Source: Monosporascus cannonballus | Lineage: Eukaryota; Ascomycota; Sordariomycetes; Xylariales | NCBI GenBank assembly: GCA_004154925.1 | Contig: QJNS01000746.1 | Span: 186,001-250,000, forward strand | Length of the DNA: 64,000 bases | Direction: 5' to 3' | Shown here: positions 39,533 to 51,612 of the stretch, one piece after another | Layout: each line of letters starts with the position of its first letter | How positions within the stretch are numbered: position 1 is the first letter of the stretch | The notes under the pieces: model-generated | What the model was told of the DNA's origin: nothing | Database searches by the model: none | The model's input: only the letters and a program-made list of their open reading frames with translations | Program-made: the position numbers and the translations under genes

Positions 39533-40260
39533 TGAAAATACCTTTTAATACCGAGTTAAAAGGCCGTATATAAATAAGAATATTTATTAAATATAAACTA
39601 TATTATTAATCGTTTACATCAAATATTACATGTTAATATATAATTTTATAAGATTATCGAAATTGATTAAGTCCGAATATAACTTTGTTAAACCTTTAAA
39701 TTTATATTATATATGTATATAATTACATTTAATTTTATACAACTTTCACGAAGCTGTAAGTATTTATTTAATTAAATGTAGAAAAAGTTACGTCCTAAAT
39801 AAGCGATTCGTTAAAGTAATACATTATATAATTTCAAGTATATCATTTATTATTAACTGTTTTTAAACAGCTGTATTCGCGTATAACTACTGCGGTTCCA
39901 AAATTATAAAGGTTTTACTTGTAAAATTTAATATAAATATAGTATATTCATAAGATTATATGACAAAAAACCTTAATGTAAAATAATTACCAATAACACT
40001 AAGTATATAAGAATTTAAGTTTTTGGTTTAAAATGTTATATCTACAAAATTATAAATAAATACAAGCCTATGTAAATATAAAACAAAAGTAAGGTAAAGG
40101 TTTTAGCGAAACCTGTTAACTTTTATTAAGATTATATAAAACCTTTAAAATTTACTAATCTATGTTACATATCTCAAGAGTTTATATTGTAGTCTATGGA
40201 TATTAGTTACTTTTTTAGTAACTAACTAATTACTGTAGTTTTAGTTACCCTCTTAACTAA
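39533..40260. other. AT-rich stretch with TAGTTAC repeats at its right end
   Basis: No gene. At 40203-40250 there is a hairpin (GTTACTTTTTTAGTAAC) followed by CTGTAGTTTTAGTTAC, whose exact reverse complement recurs at 55440-55455. Confidence 0.5.
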
Positions 40261-40640
40261 TGACAACGGCTAAAACATTTAGTTTATTAACTAAATAAAA
40301 TATATATACATAAAACAAATCTTAGCAAAATTATCTTAGGAATTTAAGTAATAAATAACTTAGTTACTTTTACTAATATTAAAAGTATTTCAAATAACGA
40401 AAAAATGTTAAAAATTAATATTATGTAATTAAAATTTAACAAATATATATATAGTCCATTCAGTAATTAAAACTTAATTTAATTTTTTTAAGTGCTATTA
40501 GTTTTACATGAAGTTAATTAGATCTTAACGTTAGAAAAGATCTAAATTACGTAATTTAACTTACTTGAATTTGTAGCTGTTTTTGCTATAACCGTTTCTG
40601 AAAGCCGTATCCTGTTTAGTCGTAATACGATTTCCTTTCC
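40261..40640 (-). repeat. 3' LTR of the minus-strand chromovirus
   Basis: Reverse complement aligns with the LTRs at 49668-49974 and 54723-55150. Shared text includes TTAGCAAAAT near the U5 end and AACCGTTTCTGAAAGCCGTA near the U3 end. Boundaries are approximate. Confidence 0.65.
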
Positions 40641-41850
40641 TTTAAAATCTTTACCTTTAAAAATTTTTTATCTTGTAAATCTTAATTTTGCTACAATAAG
40701 TCATATCGTCAACGGCAAACATTGTAATCGTCCTAACCAGAGAAAAAGTCGAAAACCTTTGGTTACTTACATTATTAAATCCGGCTTTGAAATAATGCCG
40801 TATATGCTATATTTTAAAAATAAAACAAAATGTTAAATAGTCGAAAAAAATTCATTATTTAAATAACTTTGGTATTTTATTTGCGGCGCTGGAAAATTCC
40901 TTTATAAAACAATTTAAAAATTTTAACTGGAAACTTTAATAGATAAATAAGCTAAATGAATAGAAACGTACGAAAACTAAAACTATTATAACCGCGCAAC
41001 CTGTTAATTTTTTTTGGGTTAACCTGTTTTTAAAAATTTCGATTATTAGATTCTGATTGGTAATTTTGGCGCTATTAAAAAAATTAAAAAATAAACTCTA
41101 GGTATTTATGAGGGCTTCAACGAGTTTTCAAATATTCTCAGAGTTTAAATGTTTTTTTATTTAATTAGATACTAGATAATTCTCTTTTTTTCGTATATCG
41201 AGAATTTTCTTTATTTTGTATATAATTTCTGTTTTTACATTTATATCGTCTTATTACGTTCGGAATTTTGAGATTATTTACTGCTAGCTTCCAAAAAACG
41301 ATATAAAAAATAAAATAAAGCTTAATTTTTAGCAAACGTTCTAACAGGTAATTATATAGGTCGAAATACTTGAAATCGAGTTTTCTATTGCCTTTTTTCC
41401 TTTAAATCCTTCGTGTAACAAAATAAACTATATTCCGTTTTTCGAAAATTAATTTCTTTAACCGGTTTTAATAATAATATTTGCTTATCAAATTATGTAC
41501 AAACGTTATTTTTATTTTTATTTTTAGCTACAGCCGCTTAAGAATTCCGACGTAACTATTACTTAAACGTTAATACAATGAATATTTATATTTCTGTAAA
41601 TGATAAATATGAAATTAAGCTTAATATTCGATAGATTTATTTTAAAATTTGATTTAGTTATTTTCTAATCCTCCGATGTAAATTTTGAACATATTGAATA
41701 CCTTATAATTTAAGTTAATTTAGGCTTTGTAACTTGGGCAAAAATTTAAAATCAGCATATTTTTGATATCGGAAATAATTTTAAATAATAATTTATATGT
41801 ATTAAAAAAGATTAATTTTTTTGGGAAAGACTTTCTATATTGATAATGTC
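40261..41850 (-). mobile_element. 3' part of a minus-strand chromovirus
   Basis: A minus-strand LTR at about 40261-40640 is followed to the right by minus-strand remnants of the element's 3' end: a chromodomain at about 41060-41260 (IRKK, YLIK, FENS-like text with RIP stops) and the integrase C-terminal GPY/F region at about 41270-41470 (RKLDFKYFDLY). Wording matches the element at 26729. An LTR in the same orientation at 45241 could be its 5' LTR, but RT was not found between, so the interior is rearranged or replaced. Confidence 0.75.
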
Positions 41851-41935
41851 CACAGTCTTGGCTTTTCCAGTAACCTTATGGGAATGAAGTGCCGTAAATA
41901 AGATTGTTTCTGTTGAAATCCTAAGGCTATGGACA
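41847..41935. repeat. 89-bp inverted-repeat element, MITE-like
   Basis: Termini TGTCCACAGTCTTGG and, inverted, TGTCCATAGCCTTAGG match over ~15 bases, and all mismatches are C/T or G/A. The interior has a second short TTCC/GGAA pairing. It is GC-rich relative to its surroundings. No target duplication is clear, so a MITE or a structured solo repeat are both possible. Confidence 0.45.
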
Positions 41936-43674
41936 ACCGGTATCGCATATTCAGAATTTCGCAGCATAGTGTTTTGGTTAATAGTAACTTAAGAAGTTGT
42001 CGTGGAACGATCGAGCCGTAATATTGGCAAGGGTTTATAAAGCGTTTTATACGTACTTAAGATTTACATTTGCGGTTTACCATTAAGGTTTGGTTTTAAT
42101 GTTTGTTATATAAAGCTTAACTTTTTAATTTTGCCGAAATGCAAAATTAACAGTTCTAAAATTTATTATAATTATAAACAAATTATATTAATTAACCTAT
42201 GCGAAAATATTATAATATTATATTTTTATTTCTATATTTTTCTAATAACAGAAATTTGATAATAAAATCTATGATTTTTAAGTTTTATATCTTTTTTAAA
42301 TAATAATAATTATTATATTTTTCTTTAACGCTTATATCGATATATTTTGCTTTATTATAAATGTTATAATTAATGTCGATAAATACTTAATTATTAAGTG
42401 TTATATTTAAAAACTTACTACTTTTTCTCTATTTATATTTTGTTTTTATACGTTATAACAGTTCAGGAAATGTTATTTTTGTTTTATAAAAGTGACCCAA
42501 GGTTTTAACGATAATTTGTATATTATTTGCTCTTTAACCCTCGAAAAAAGACGTTTTGGTTTTTAGCTATGTTTTGGCTCGGCAGCGGCCGATTAGCCCT
42601 TGGAGGCCGTCGTTTTAATATGAGGAGGCTGCGGGAAAAAACGTTTCCGTTACCTTGGCGCCTTATGTCGAAAACTCGGGTTTTTCAAAATTAAACTTTT
42701 TTTAAAATCTGGTGGTTACTGGCGAAACAATTAAAGATAAAGGAGTTGAAAAATTCTTAAGTATACCGTAAGGCGCAAAAGATACGGCGGGATTAACGAA
42801 ACTAGATAAAGAAGAACTGGAAAGCAAAGAAAAACCAAAAGAGGTTAATTAATAAATATTATTTTTTGCGGCAATTATGAGGTTTATTTCATATTTAATT
42901 TTTTTAATTTTTATTGAAATTTAGCAGTTAGTTAATGTGCATCAAAAAGTTTTAGTCATTTTAGGAATTATTGTTTTTTAGTATATTTAATTAAATGAAA
43001 TTTTTAAAAATAAGGATCGATAAAGTTTTTAATATTTAATTTTTATATCCGTATTTAAAATGTGGATTTACATTTTAATATCGGTTAAATTATTTACGAA
43101 GCGTTTAAAACTTTTTAAACCCGTTTTATAATTTATTCTGTAAAATTAAAATAAAACTTTAATAATATTATCCGTAATATTTATTACATAACGAATTTCC
43201 AGTTAATTTTCAGAATAAAATTAATTAAGATATTGAAGAAGTTAAAAATAATAAATACACGTTTTAATTTTTTAAAAATGGGTTTAAAGTGTAATTGTTT
43301 TTCGTAATCGAAATATTGATTAAGTTTTATGTAAAGATTTTAGTTAAAATAAATATAGTTTACCAGTTTATTTTTGGGGGATTCACGAAAAATATACATA
43401 ACTTTGGGTTTTTTAAATTAATATATTAGAAATTTAAAATTTTACGATTATAATAAAGTTTTCGATTAAAACTTTTGCGTTTTCCATATTAAATATTTTG
43501 ATTTTTTATTTTGTTACATAATATTTATAAGTTTTACGTTTTCGTTTTTTCGTTCTACAGGAAATCGAAAAGCCTCTAATAAAATATAATGTTCGAAAGG
43601 TGAATTCTTTTTTAGCAAGTTTATTTTCGTTTCCGAATATTGACGTAAGGTGAGAAGTTTTAGCGGTTTTCTTC

Positions 43675-43677
<3 letters not shown>
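41936..43677. other. AT-rich region with a GC-richer coding-like patch
   Basis: 42550-42850 is less AT-rich. In it, 42709-42849 (+) reads as a charged peptide (TGETIKDKGVEKFLSIP, one TAA, then KLDKEELESKEKPKEVN and a stop), probably the end of a decayed gene. 42430-42500 resembles 50130-50200, another dispersed repeat. Otherwise nothing is assignable. Confidence 0.4.
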
Positions 43678-43732
<55 letters not shown>

Positions 43733-43736
43733 GTAT

Positions 43737-43787
<51 letters not shown>

Positions 43788-43789
43788 TT
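43678..43789. repeat. compound microsatellite (TTA)n-(TTTA)n
   Basis: About 18 uninterrupted TTA units (43678-43732), one G, then about 14 uninterrupted TTTA units (43734-43789). Without C:G pairs it cannot show RIP. It creates a spurious ORF of poly-Ile and Leu/Ile/Tyr repeats. Confidence 0.97.
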
Positions 43790-45240
43790 ATTACTATTAT
43801 TTTTATTACTTTGTATTTCGGATATATACCGTTTTATCGAATTAACGTGAAAGGAATGGAAATATGGCTGTTTTAAAGTAATATTTAATAATAAACAGTA
43901 ATATATTTAACTTATACCTTCTCGAAATTTCGGATATTCGTATAACTTTTAATATTTTGGGTTTTAAATTGCGTAAATTGGTTACAGATATCATTAAAAA
44001 AATTATTTTCGAAACGTTTTTAAGATATGTTTTGCGATATAATATGAATAACTTAATAAAGGATTATTTTACATAATTATTTAAATCGTGATATAATAAA
44101 ATATTTAATACAGAACATATTTTAAATTAAATTTAGATAAATAAACCGATAAATTTTTAAAAAGTTCCGAAACTTATTTAAAAGAAAAACGAAGCTATAG
44201 CTTTTTCTTTTAATTAAGTAATTTAGGCTTTAATTATATATTTTTTAGTTCATTTAAGAGCAAAATTATTACGAATTGTTCTATTTCACCGAAGTTTGTA
44301 AATTATAAAATTTCACTAAATGAAATATGTCATGGTTTTAATTAAATTTAAATGGTTGTTAAATATAACGCGACGTAAATTTCCGCCATTAAGTTTTTCT
44401 GAATTTTCCCTCAACGTTTATGATTATAAAATGATATATTTTATAATAACCTCAGATCAAAATAAGCGAAAATTAAATATAATAAATTTATCTCGCAAGC
44501 AAATCAAAATAAAAAGAATCAATCCAAGGATAAAAATTGAAAATAAAAAACGAAAATAACTTGTATTGATAAAAATAAATATATAAGTTAAATTACGTAA
44601 ATTACATATTTAAAGCATTAAGTGTTAATGTTTGAAACCAAATTCATTTTATATTAGTTAACATTTTAAGTTATTTATACAGCAGGCAGCATGATAGTTT
44701 GTATATTTTACTAACCCTTTTAAGAAAAGTTATATATTTAAAAAAAGTTGTTTATTATATATTATCTATTTATTACAGAAATAAAATTTCTAATTACTGA
44801 CGAAATAAAGGTTCTTCCTAATATAATAAACCGAAATATATAATTTTTGGCAATTTATTATATTTACGTTTTAGAATAAATCGTTTTCGAAAATATACCG
44901 AAAATGCTTAACTAGCCGGTTATTTTTAATTTTCTTTATAATTCCGTAATAATTCTTCCTGATTTTTTTATCGTTAATATAACTTTCGACACAACGGATT
45001 TTAAAATCGATATTTAAATTAATTTTCATTTTTATAATATATTTTAACTTCCCAGAATATCATCCAAAGTAAATTTCCACTCTTTGAATTTCCTGTATAT
45101 CTGCAGGGTTCATTATAAAAAAACAGGATAAAATGTTAAATATATAATTAACTTCATCTAAGATATACCGAACGTTTAAAAATCGAGAAACATAAATAAA
45201 CACTAGTATAATCGTTATGTATTTTAACGAAATTTATAAA
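43790..45240. other. AT-rich DNA, no assignable feature
   Basis: No domain recognisable on either strand; a short open frame at 44320-44559 has AT-driven composition and no motif. Confidence 0.5.
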
Positions 45241-45470
45241 TGTGACGGCTATGTGTTTAATTATTAAACCTAAGTTATACGGGTTTATATTAGCAGAAAT
45301 TTCGTATAAATATAAACAGTAAAATATTTATAGTTACGTTTTGTAATATACCAAAAATTTTACGTAATAAAATTATACTACAAACTAATGCTAACGTATC
45401 ATATAAGCTTACCTGATGATTTTTTGGCACATTTTAAACTTTTAACTTCAATTGTTTATTGCTTAATACC
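45241..45470 (-). repeat. minus-strand chromovirus LTR, probably truncated
   Basis: Begins TGTGACGGCTATG, the reverse complement of the LTR ends at 33698 and 49974, and continues with TTTATATTAGCAGAAAT and GTTACGTTTTGTAATAT as in the other copies. The right end merges into the Pogo element and cannot be set exactly. Confidence 0.65.
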
Positions 45471-45477
45471 TATAACA

Positions 45478-46645
45478 TGGAACGGTTTACAGAAAAAGCA
45501 AAAATAAACCTAGCCGTTTAAGTTAAGACGAAACCCGAAACTTAGTTATACGATATTTAGTTCTATATATGAAATCCCCTATTTTATTTTACATAAACGA
45601 TATACCGGCAAATCCTCCAAAGCCGATATTATTTTAAAATCGCGAAAATTAACGCCGACGGAAAAGAAATCAATTATCGACCGAATCCTTAACCTAGATA
45701 CGTAAATGTTTTTTGTCCGGCTTTAAAATATTAAAGATATAGCGAATTTACTGCTGGCCCAGCGCGTTGCGATATACGTCGGGGTTAACTGGGCGTCGAA
45801 CTTTGTTAAACGATAAGAAAAACTTAAAGCGCGTTTAAATCGAAAAATCAATTATTAACGTGTATTATGCGAAAATACAGAAACATTTCGCAAATAATTT
45901 AAGTTTATTCTTGTTATTTTCGTAGAATACGGTATTGCAAAAAAAGATGTTTATAATTTCGACGAAACTCGATTTTTAATATGGTTTTTTATCATAATAA
46001 GTATAATAATTACAAATATTAAAAGAACGTAAAAAACCCAAATAGACTTAATAGGGGTATTGGGAATAAGTTATAATTATTTAGGTTATTAATTCCTAAA
46101 GTTAAGTTTTATTTTTATTTATTATTTTAGCAAGATAAATCAACTATAATTTCTGGTATCGAAAATACTAATTATTACCTCATTTAAGGTTAGGTATAAA
46201 TTATAATAATTAAATTACGAACGAACTAAGTTTAAAATAAGCCTGATATTTCGATAAACATATTTAAACGTGTGCGAAAAAATCGAAACGTTTTTTTATT
46301 CTCGACGGTTACGAAAACCATTATTTAATAAAATTCCAAAAATATTATACAAATAACGGCATTATTACGCTTTATATATTTATCTATTTTTTTTAGTGGT
46401 TTTAACCTTTCGACGTATTCAAATTTTCCGTTTTAAAATGCCTTTATTCGTTTTATACCGAAAATTTAACATAACGTTATTATACTTATATCGCGAAAAA
46501 AATTGCCGGTTTTTACAATGCCTTTAAAGTTGTTATAACATCCAATAATATTAAATCCGGATTTATAAAAACCGGGCTTAATTTATTTGATCTTAATAAT
46601 ACTTTTTCAGACTTAGAAATTTTTTAGCCATATTTATATTAGCTG
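45478..46645 (+). pseudogene. Pogo/Fot1-type (Tc1/mariner) transposase remnant
   Basis: A cut-and-paste transposase on the plus strand, broken by RIP stops and frameshifts. In order: N-terminal helix-turn-helix region from an ATG at 45478 (MERFTEKAKI); a CENP-B-like second DNA-binding region to about 45900; the first catalytic Asp in YNFDET near 45950; the second in LDGYENH near 46305; the third in PFDVFKF near 46410; then AFKVV and SGFIKTGLNLFD up to about 46600, as in the family C-terminus. All three catalytic Asp codons survive. Terminal inverted repeats were not identified; the left end abuts an LTR and the right end a truncated Gypsy. Confidence 0.8.
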
Positions 46646-46649
46646 TTTT

Positions 46650-49600
46650 ACCTATCAGGATACGATAAATACATTATTACCTAAAAGGATAAAATAGAAA
46701 AAATATGTATTAAAAATATGACATGGAATTATCATTATTAAAGTAAAATTTAAGTAATTAAATAACGATATAAAGTAATAGCCCTAAAAGTCAGAATATT
46801 TGGTTAATATGTTGCCATAATATTATCGATACGAACAGTTATTGAGAAAAAAACTTAATACGAAATTATCAGAATATAGCAAATAGGATTACGAAATAAT
46901 CCTTTAAAAAAGTGTATCTAATAAGGTTTTACTTTATTTATGACCTTAGCGGAAGCGAATTACGCGTTTTTAAAAGATACCTAGAAAATCGGTTATAAAA
47001 AGGATGGATTCGAATTTCGAAATTATTTATAAAGTACCACATATTTTTCGTACCTAAGAAACATGGCAAATTACAGCTTATAGTCGATTATCGTTAATTA
47101 AATGATATCATAATTAAGGATCGAATATTATTACCTTTAATTATTAAAATAGAAAACCGATTTTACGGAGTAAAATAATTTAGAGTATTTAATTTTAAAG
47201 AAAAACATAGTTTTAGTAAGTTTGAAAAAGGATGCGAAAAAAAAAACTTTTAAGAAGAAATATGGTTTATTTAAGCATTTGCCTATATCAATAGACTTTA
47301 CGAACGTATTAACAGCCTTGTAACGAATAATAAATTATATATTACGAAAGTACTTAGACTTTTTTGTCATATATTACCTTGATGATATTTTTATTTATTG
47401 GAAAACAAGAAAAACATATCTAATATGTGTTTACAAGGTTTTTTGAGCGTTATAACATGCCAGATTGCTGGTTAATACGGAAAAAAGTTAATTCCATAAT
47501 TTAAAAAAATGGAATATTTGGCATATATTATTATTTTAGGATAAATTAAAATAAACTTCTAGAAAATCTCTGCAATTACAGAATGGCAGACGTGAATTAC
47601 CAGTTAACAAGATATAAGCATTTTTTGGATTTATTAATTACTATAGGAAGTTTATCCAGAATTTTAGTAAAATCGTGATATCTTTAATCAACTTTACCAA
47701 AAAAGGAAAAGAACTTAAATGAATATTGCAAACAGACAAAACGTTCTAGGAAATCAAGGATGCGATTATTAATAAGATAGTATTAATTATGTATAATTTA
47801 TTATGTTCCGTTAAATGAAAAAACGATATTTCGGATTACGCGTTAAATGTAATACTTAAATAGCAAAATAATTAACGTAAATTATATTTTATACTATTCT
47901 TTTCATATAAGTTAAAAAAAACTGCATTTAATTACTTTTTTCGGACAAAAAACTTATGTTTATTATTATGGCTTTTCGAAAATTTAGGTATTTCTTTAAA
48001 GGAGATTTTTATGTTAAGATTTATACGGATTATCAAAGTTTTATAGTTTTATTACGACCAGAGAGTTTACGAAATGATAAGTATAATACGTAAAAGAAAT
48101 GGCGAATTTCGATTTCGTTATATCCATGAAAAGGGTTTGGAAAACGGCAACGCGGATATTTTAAGTAAACGATTAAATTTCGAAAAAAGTTAGTGAAAAT
48201 TAGACATACCATTTTTGACATTACTTTAAACAAATATTTATATATACGTCAAGTTATCTTAATATGGATAGTATTATATATTATATACCGAAAAGAATAA
48301 AAGTATCACAATAGTTTATAAAAGAACCGAAAAACTTACCTAAGTTATGCAATTTAGCAGATTTTTGAATAGATTTAATGTATTATATATACGAATATTA
48401 ATTACATGAATATTTAGGGATTTAGAAAAGTTTAAAACTATTTTCATATATATATTATTTTCTTAAAATAAAAATAATAATTTAAACAGTATAACAACAT
48501 AGAGTCTTTGTAATAAGGAAAAAATATAACTGTATAAGCTTTACGGAAAGTTATAACTATTATTAATCTTAGAAAAATTACAGGGTTTGGTTATTATAGA
48601 TTTCATTACCAAATTTCCTTTAGCGGAAAATCCAGTAATCGAAATATATAACGATAGTATTTTCGTAGTTATTAACAGATTTACGAAGGATTTTGATTTT
48701 TTGCCTTATTAAAAAGATATTAATACTAATTAAATAGCATATAATTTTAAAATATTATTTTTACTACGTACCCAGTAGTGTAGAAAATTATTGCTAATAA
48801 AGAAAATACTTTTATTTACCAGTTTTAAAAGAATTTTATGATACAAATTAATTTACAATATAAATGTTTCACGTGTTTGAACTTTAATTTGATAAATAAA
48901 TAAAACAGTTAAATTAATCATTAAATACGTTTTTAACATATTATATTAATTGTGAACGAAATTGCTAAAATAGAAAATAACTTGTTAATAAATTCAATGG
49001 TCATAATAATTATTATAAAAGTATTAATTAGAATGACTTTGATAAACTCAAATTTTGGTTTTATATCAAGGGTTTATAAAAATGTATATGGTGGACTTAT
49101 TACCGCAAAAATAATATTTACATGAAAGTAATCTAACTACTTCATTTAAAAATTAAAACCAAAATTAACATTTGCAAGGAACTAAAACAGTAATTTTATA
49201 ATATAAAAAAACTTTTAAAACAAATGGTTGATTTTATTACAAAAACTATTTGAATCAAAAAACCAATAAGAAATTCCATTTTCAATATGTCGGTTTATAT
49301 AAAATCCTTAAGAAAATCTTAGAAAATAATTATTAATCAAAAGCTTTACTCAAAGTTAATTTTTTTTAATTCTTTATGGTTTTTTTACAGCAAATTCTGT
49401 TAAAAATTATATATAACGAAATAATAAAAGGTAGGAAACATATTTTAAACAAAGTTAAAAAATTTCGATAGTAAAAAATTAAATTTACTTAATATTTAAT
49501 GAAATGAAAAAAGTACCTGGATTCCGAAAATATTTAGGAATCTGTAAAAAAATCTTATAAATACTTAACGCCTATTAAAAGCTGTTACCGATAACGCTGG

Positions 49601-49974
49601 GTTTGCCGATAATAAGTCCTTAATTAAGGTGCGTGGAAATAAATTAATTAAGAGAATTAGCAAAAGGTACGGTTAGGGCAATTTCGGCATCAAGATCTAA
49701 GTAAATTTATATAAAACCAATCGTATCTAATGGAATTAAATTTGCGATAATTTCCAAATCTAATGGAAACCCAATTATGTAAGATATATACGTTCGTTAT
49801 TTTTATAACTTAAATAGTACCAACTTATAGTAATATTTCGTTACTCAAAACGTCTTTAATATTACGAAACGTAACTAATTATTATATCCGTTGTTTAAAA
49901 TCCCACAATATTTCTGCTAACATAAACTCATACGACTTAGGTTTAACAGTTGGTAAATCAGCCTAGCCGTCACA
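46650..49974 (+). mobile_element. 5'-truncated plus-strand chromovirus
   Basis: Collinear with 29640-33698 of the full-length element. RT has YLDD intact at 47375-47386; RNase H lies at about 47800-48180 and integrase at about 48350-49330 (DFITK, RFTKDFDF). The chromodomain at about 49440-49592 has LMK.KKYLDSEN-like text, ending at a TAA. A 3' LTR is present at 49668-49974. Homology to the full copy starts abruptly at about 46650, next to the Pogo remnant, so the 5' LTR and gag are missing. Confidence 0.85.
49668..49974 (+). repeat. 3' LTR of the truncated chromovirus
   Basis: Ends GCCTAGCCGTCACA, like GCATAGCCATCACA at 33698. The upstream part (CATAAACTC, GTTTAACAGTTGGT) aligns with both LTRs of the full copy. 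The start is inferred from a purine-rich tract before TACGGTTAGG and is approximate. Confidence 0.7.
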
Positions 49975-51051
49975 CGATATGTTATTTTTGGCGAAAAGTT
50001 TGATAAAATAAAGATTTTAGTATTAAAAAGATATTACCAAATATTAAGTCTAATTCATATTAATAATTATTTATCAAGAAGCTATTTTCAAAAACCTAGC
50101 AGTCTTTTGTTTATTTACATTTTATCTTTACAAACTATAACGTTCTGGAAAACGTTACCTTCGTCTTAAAGAAGTGACGGAAAGGCTCAACGGTTTTTGC
50201 ATATTAAGAAAATTTATATTATTGCCGTATCGTTTTGAATTTCTATTTTTATTTTAAAGGTTTGTTAAAGCTTTAAATATCTATATGATTAATATTTATA
50301 TATATAGCGTATTCAGTTTATTTCATTTTTCTTCCAAACCTGTAGTTTCTTCAAAATTCTAGTTTTTGGTAAATTATTTGTCTATTTTTTGAATTTCTCA
50401 TACGTGTAGTATAGAGTAACCCATGTTAATATTATTTATCGTAGACAGAAATATTTTTCTAATGTAAATATTTATATAGTAAATCTTAATTAATTTTTTT
50501 CCAAGTTCAATCGTTTACTTAAGGTATCGGTTTTACCGTTTTTAAGCCATTTTTCTGGATAACAACGAAATCGAAATTTGGCTTTTTTTGTATATCGTAA
50601 TTATGGTTGCATAAGGTTTTTAACCGTAAGAAAACGGGTAAGATTTTAATAATTCGTATAAATCTTAATTTAATGGAAATTTCTTTTAAAAAGGTGGTTA
50701 AATTTTAAAAAGCTACAATAATAGCTAAAATTATTTAAAAAGAAACGTGATTAAGGTTTGTTTTTTCTAATATATATATATATATATAACATAATAAGGT
50801 AAAGTTTGCTTTAATTATTTCGTTATCCGATTATTAAGTTTAACGTATAATCCGAAATATTGGTTTTTAATTTAACGGGGCCTAATAAATCGTATATAAT
50901 TAATATTGGTTTGTTAATTACCGTATTTTTAATTTTCTAGGTCCCTTTTGCCGGATATAGCGTTTAGTTTTTTTTTTGGTAAAATTAATTAAGGATATAA
51001 TTTTGTTCAAATACCGAATAAACGTTTTATAATAATTAGCCATCTCCCTAA

Positions 51052-51612
51052 AAGAGACGTAACAATATAAATAAAATTGGATAAAATAATAGATTGCTAG
51101 CTTAATTCTTTGGCTTCACTAAACCCGTTGCTGTCTTAGCTCTTATCTACGTCGATTCTTGTCCGAGTTTTGGAGGGTCTATGCCGTCCGGAGCAGCCGG
51201 GCAAACTAGCGCTTGTAATCGTCTAGGTTGATTCGTGCCAAAATCTGAATGTCGGAATTCTGAAGCTCGTTATTATTGTTCGTTTATTATCCATATGTCG
51301 TGATATTCGACATTTTTTAATATTAATGTAATTACCTTTCCAGTGTCGCCAACAGTTTTTCCATAATTTCTATGTTGTTTGGTATTAGTTTTTATCAAGA
51401 TCAATTCTCGTTATTTTCTTAAATTAAATCGTATCCGAAAATTCAAAACTAAAATCGACTTTTTTAAGATCAAAATTCTAAGTCGATTAAAATGTTGACC
51501 GTTTTCGATTACTTAATAACTTTGTAAAATTTAATTACCGTAAACCAGACGGTTTCGTTAAATATTTAACTAAAATGGATTACCGGTATTAAATATACGA
51601 AATTTGGCAACA
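51052..51612. repeat. ~560-bp repeated module inserted in RT, copy 1
   Basis: Interrupts the minus-strand RT between its catalytic motif and ANYYKTF, and recurs at about 63090-63598 without Gypsy RT on its flanks. The best kept core is TTCTTGTCCGAGTTTTGGA (from about 51157), then GCCGTCCGGAGCAGCCGGGC. The ends look weakly inverted (AACAAAATTGG against CACAAAATTTCG in copy 2). No ORF was seen. A non-autonomous transposon or solo LTR fits. Confidence 0.6.

Noticed and set aside
43650..43850. 66-codon ORF rich in Ile, Leu and Tyr.
   Set aside because: Produced entirely by the (TTA)n-(TTTA)n microsatellite.
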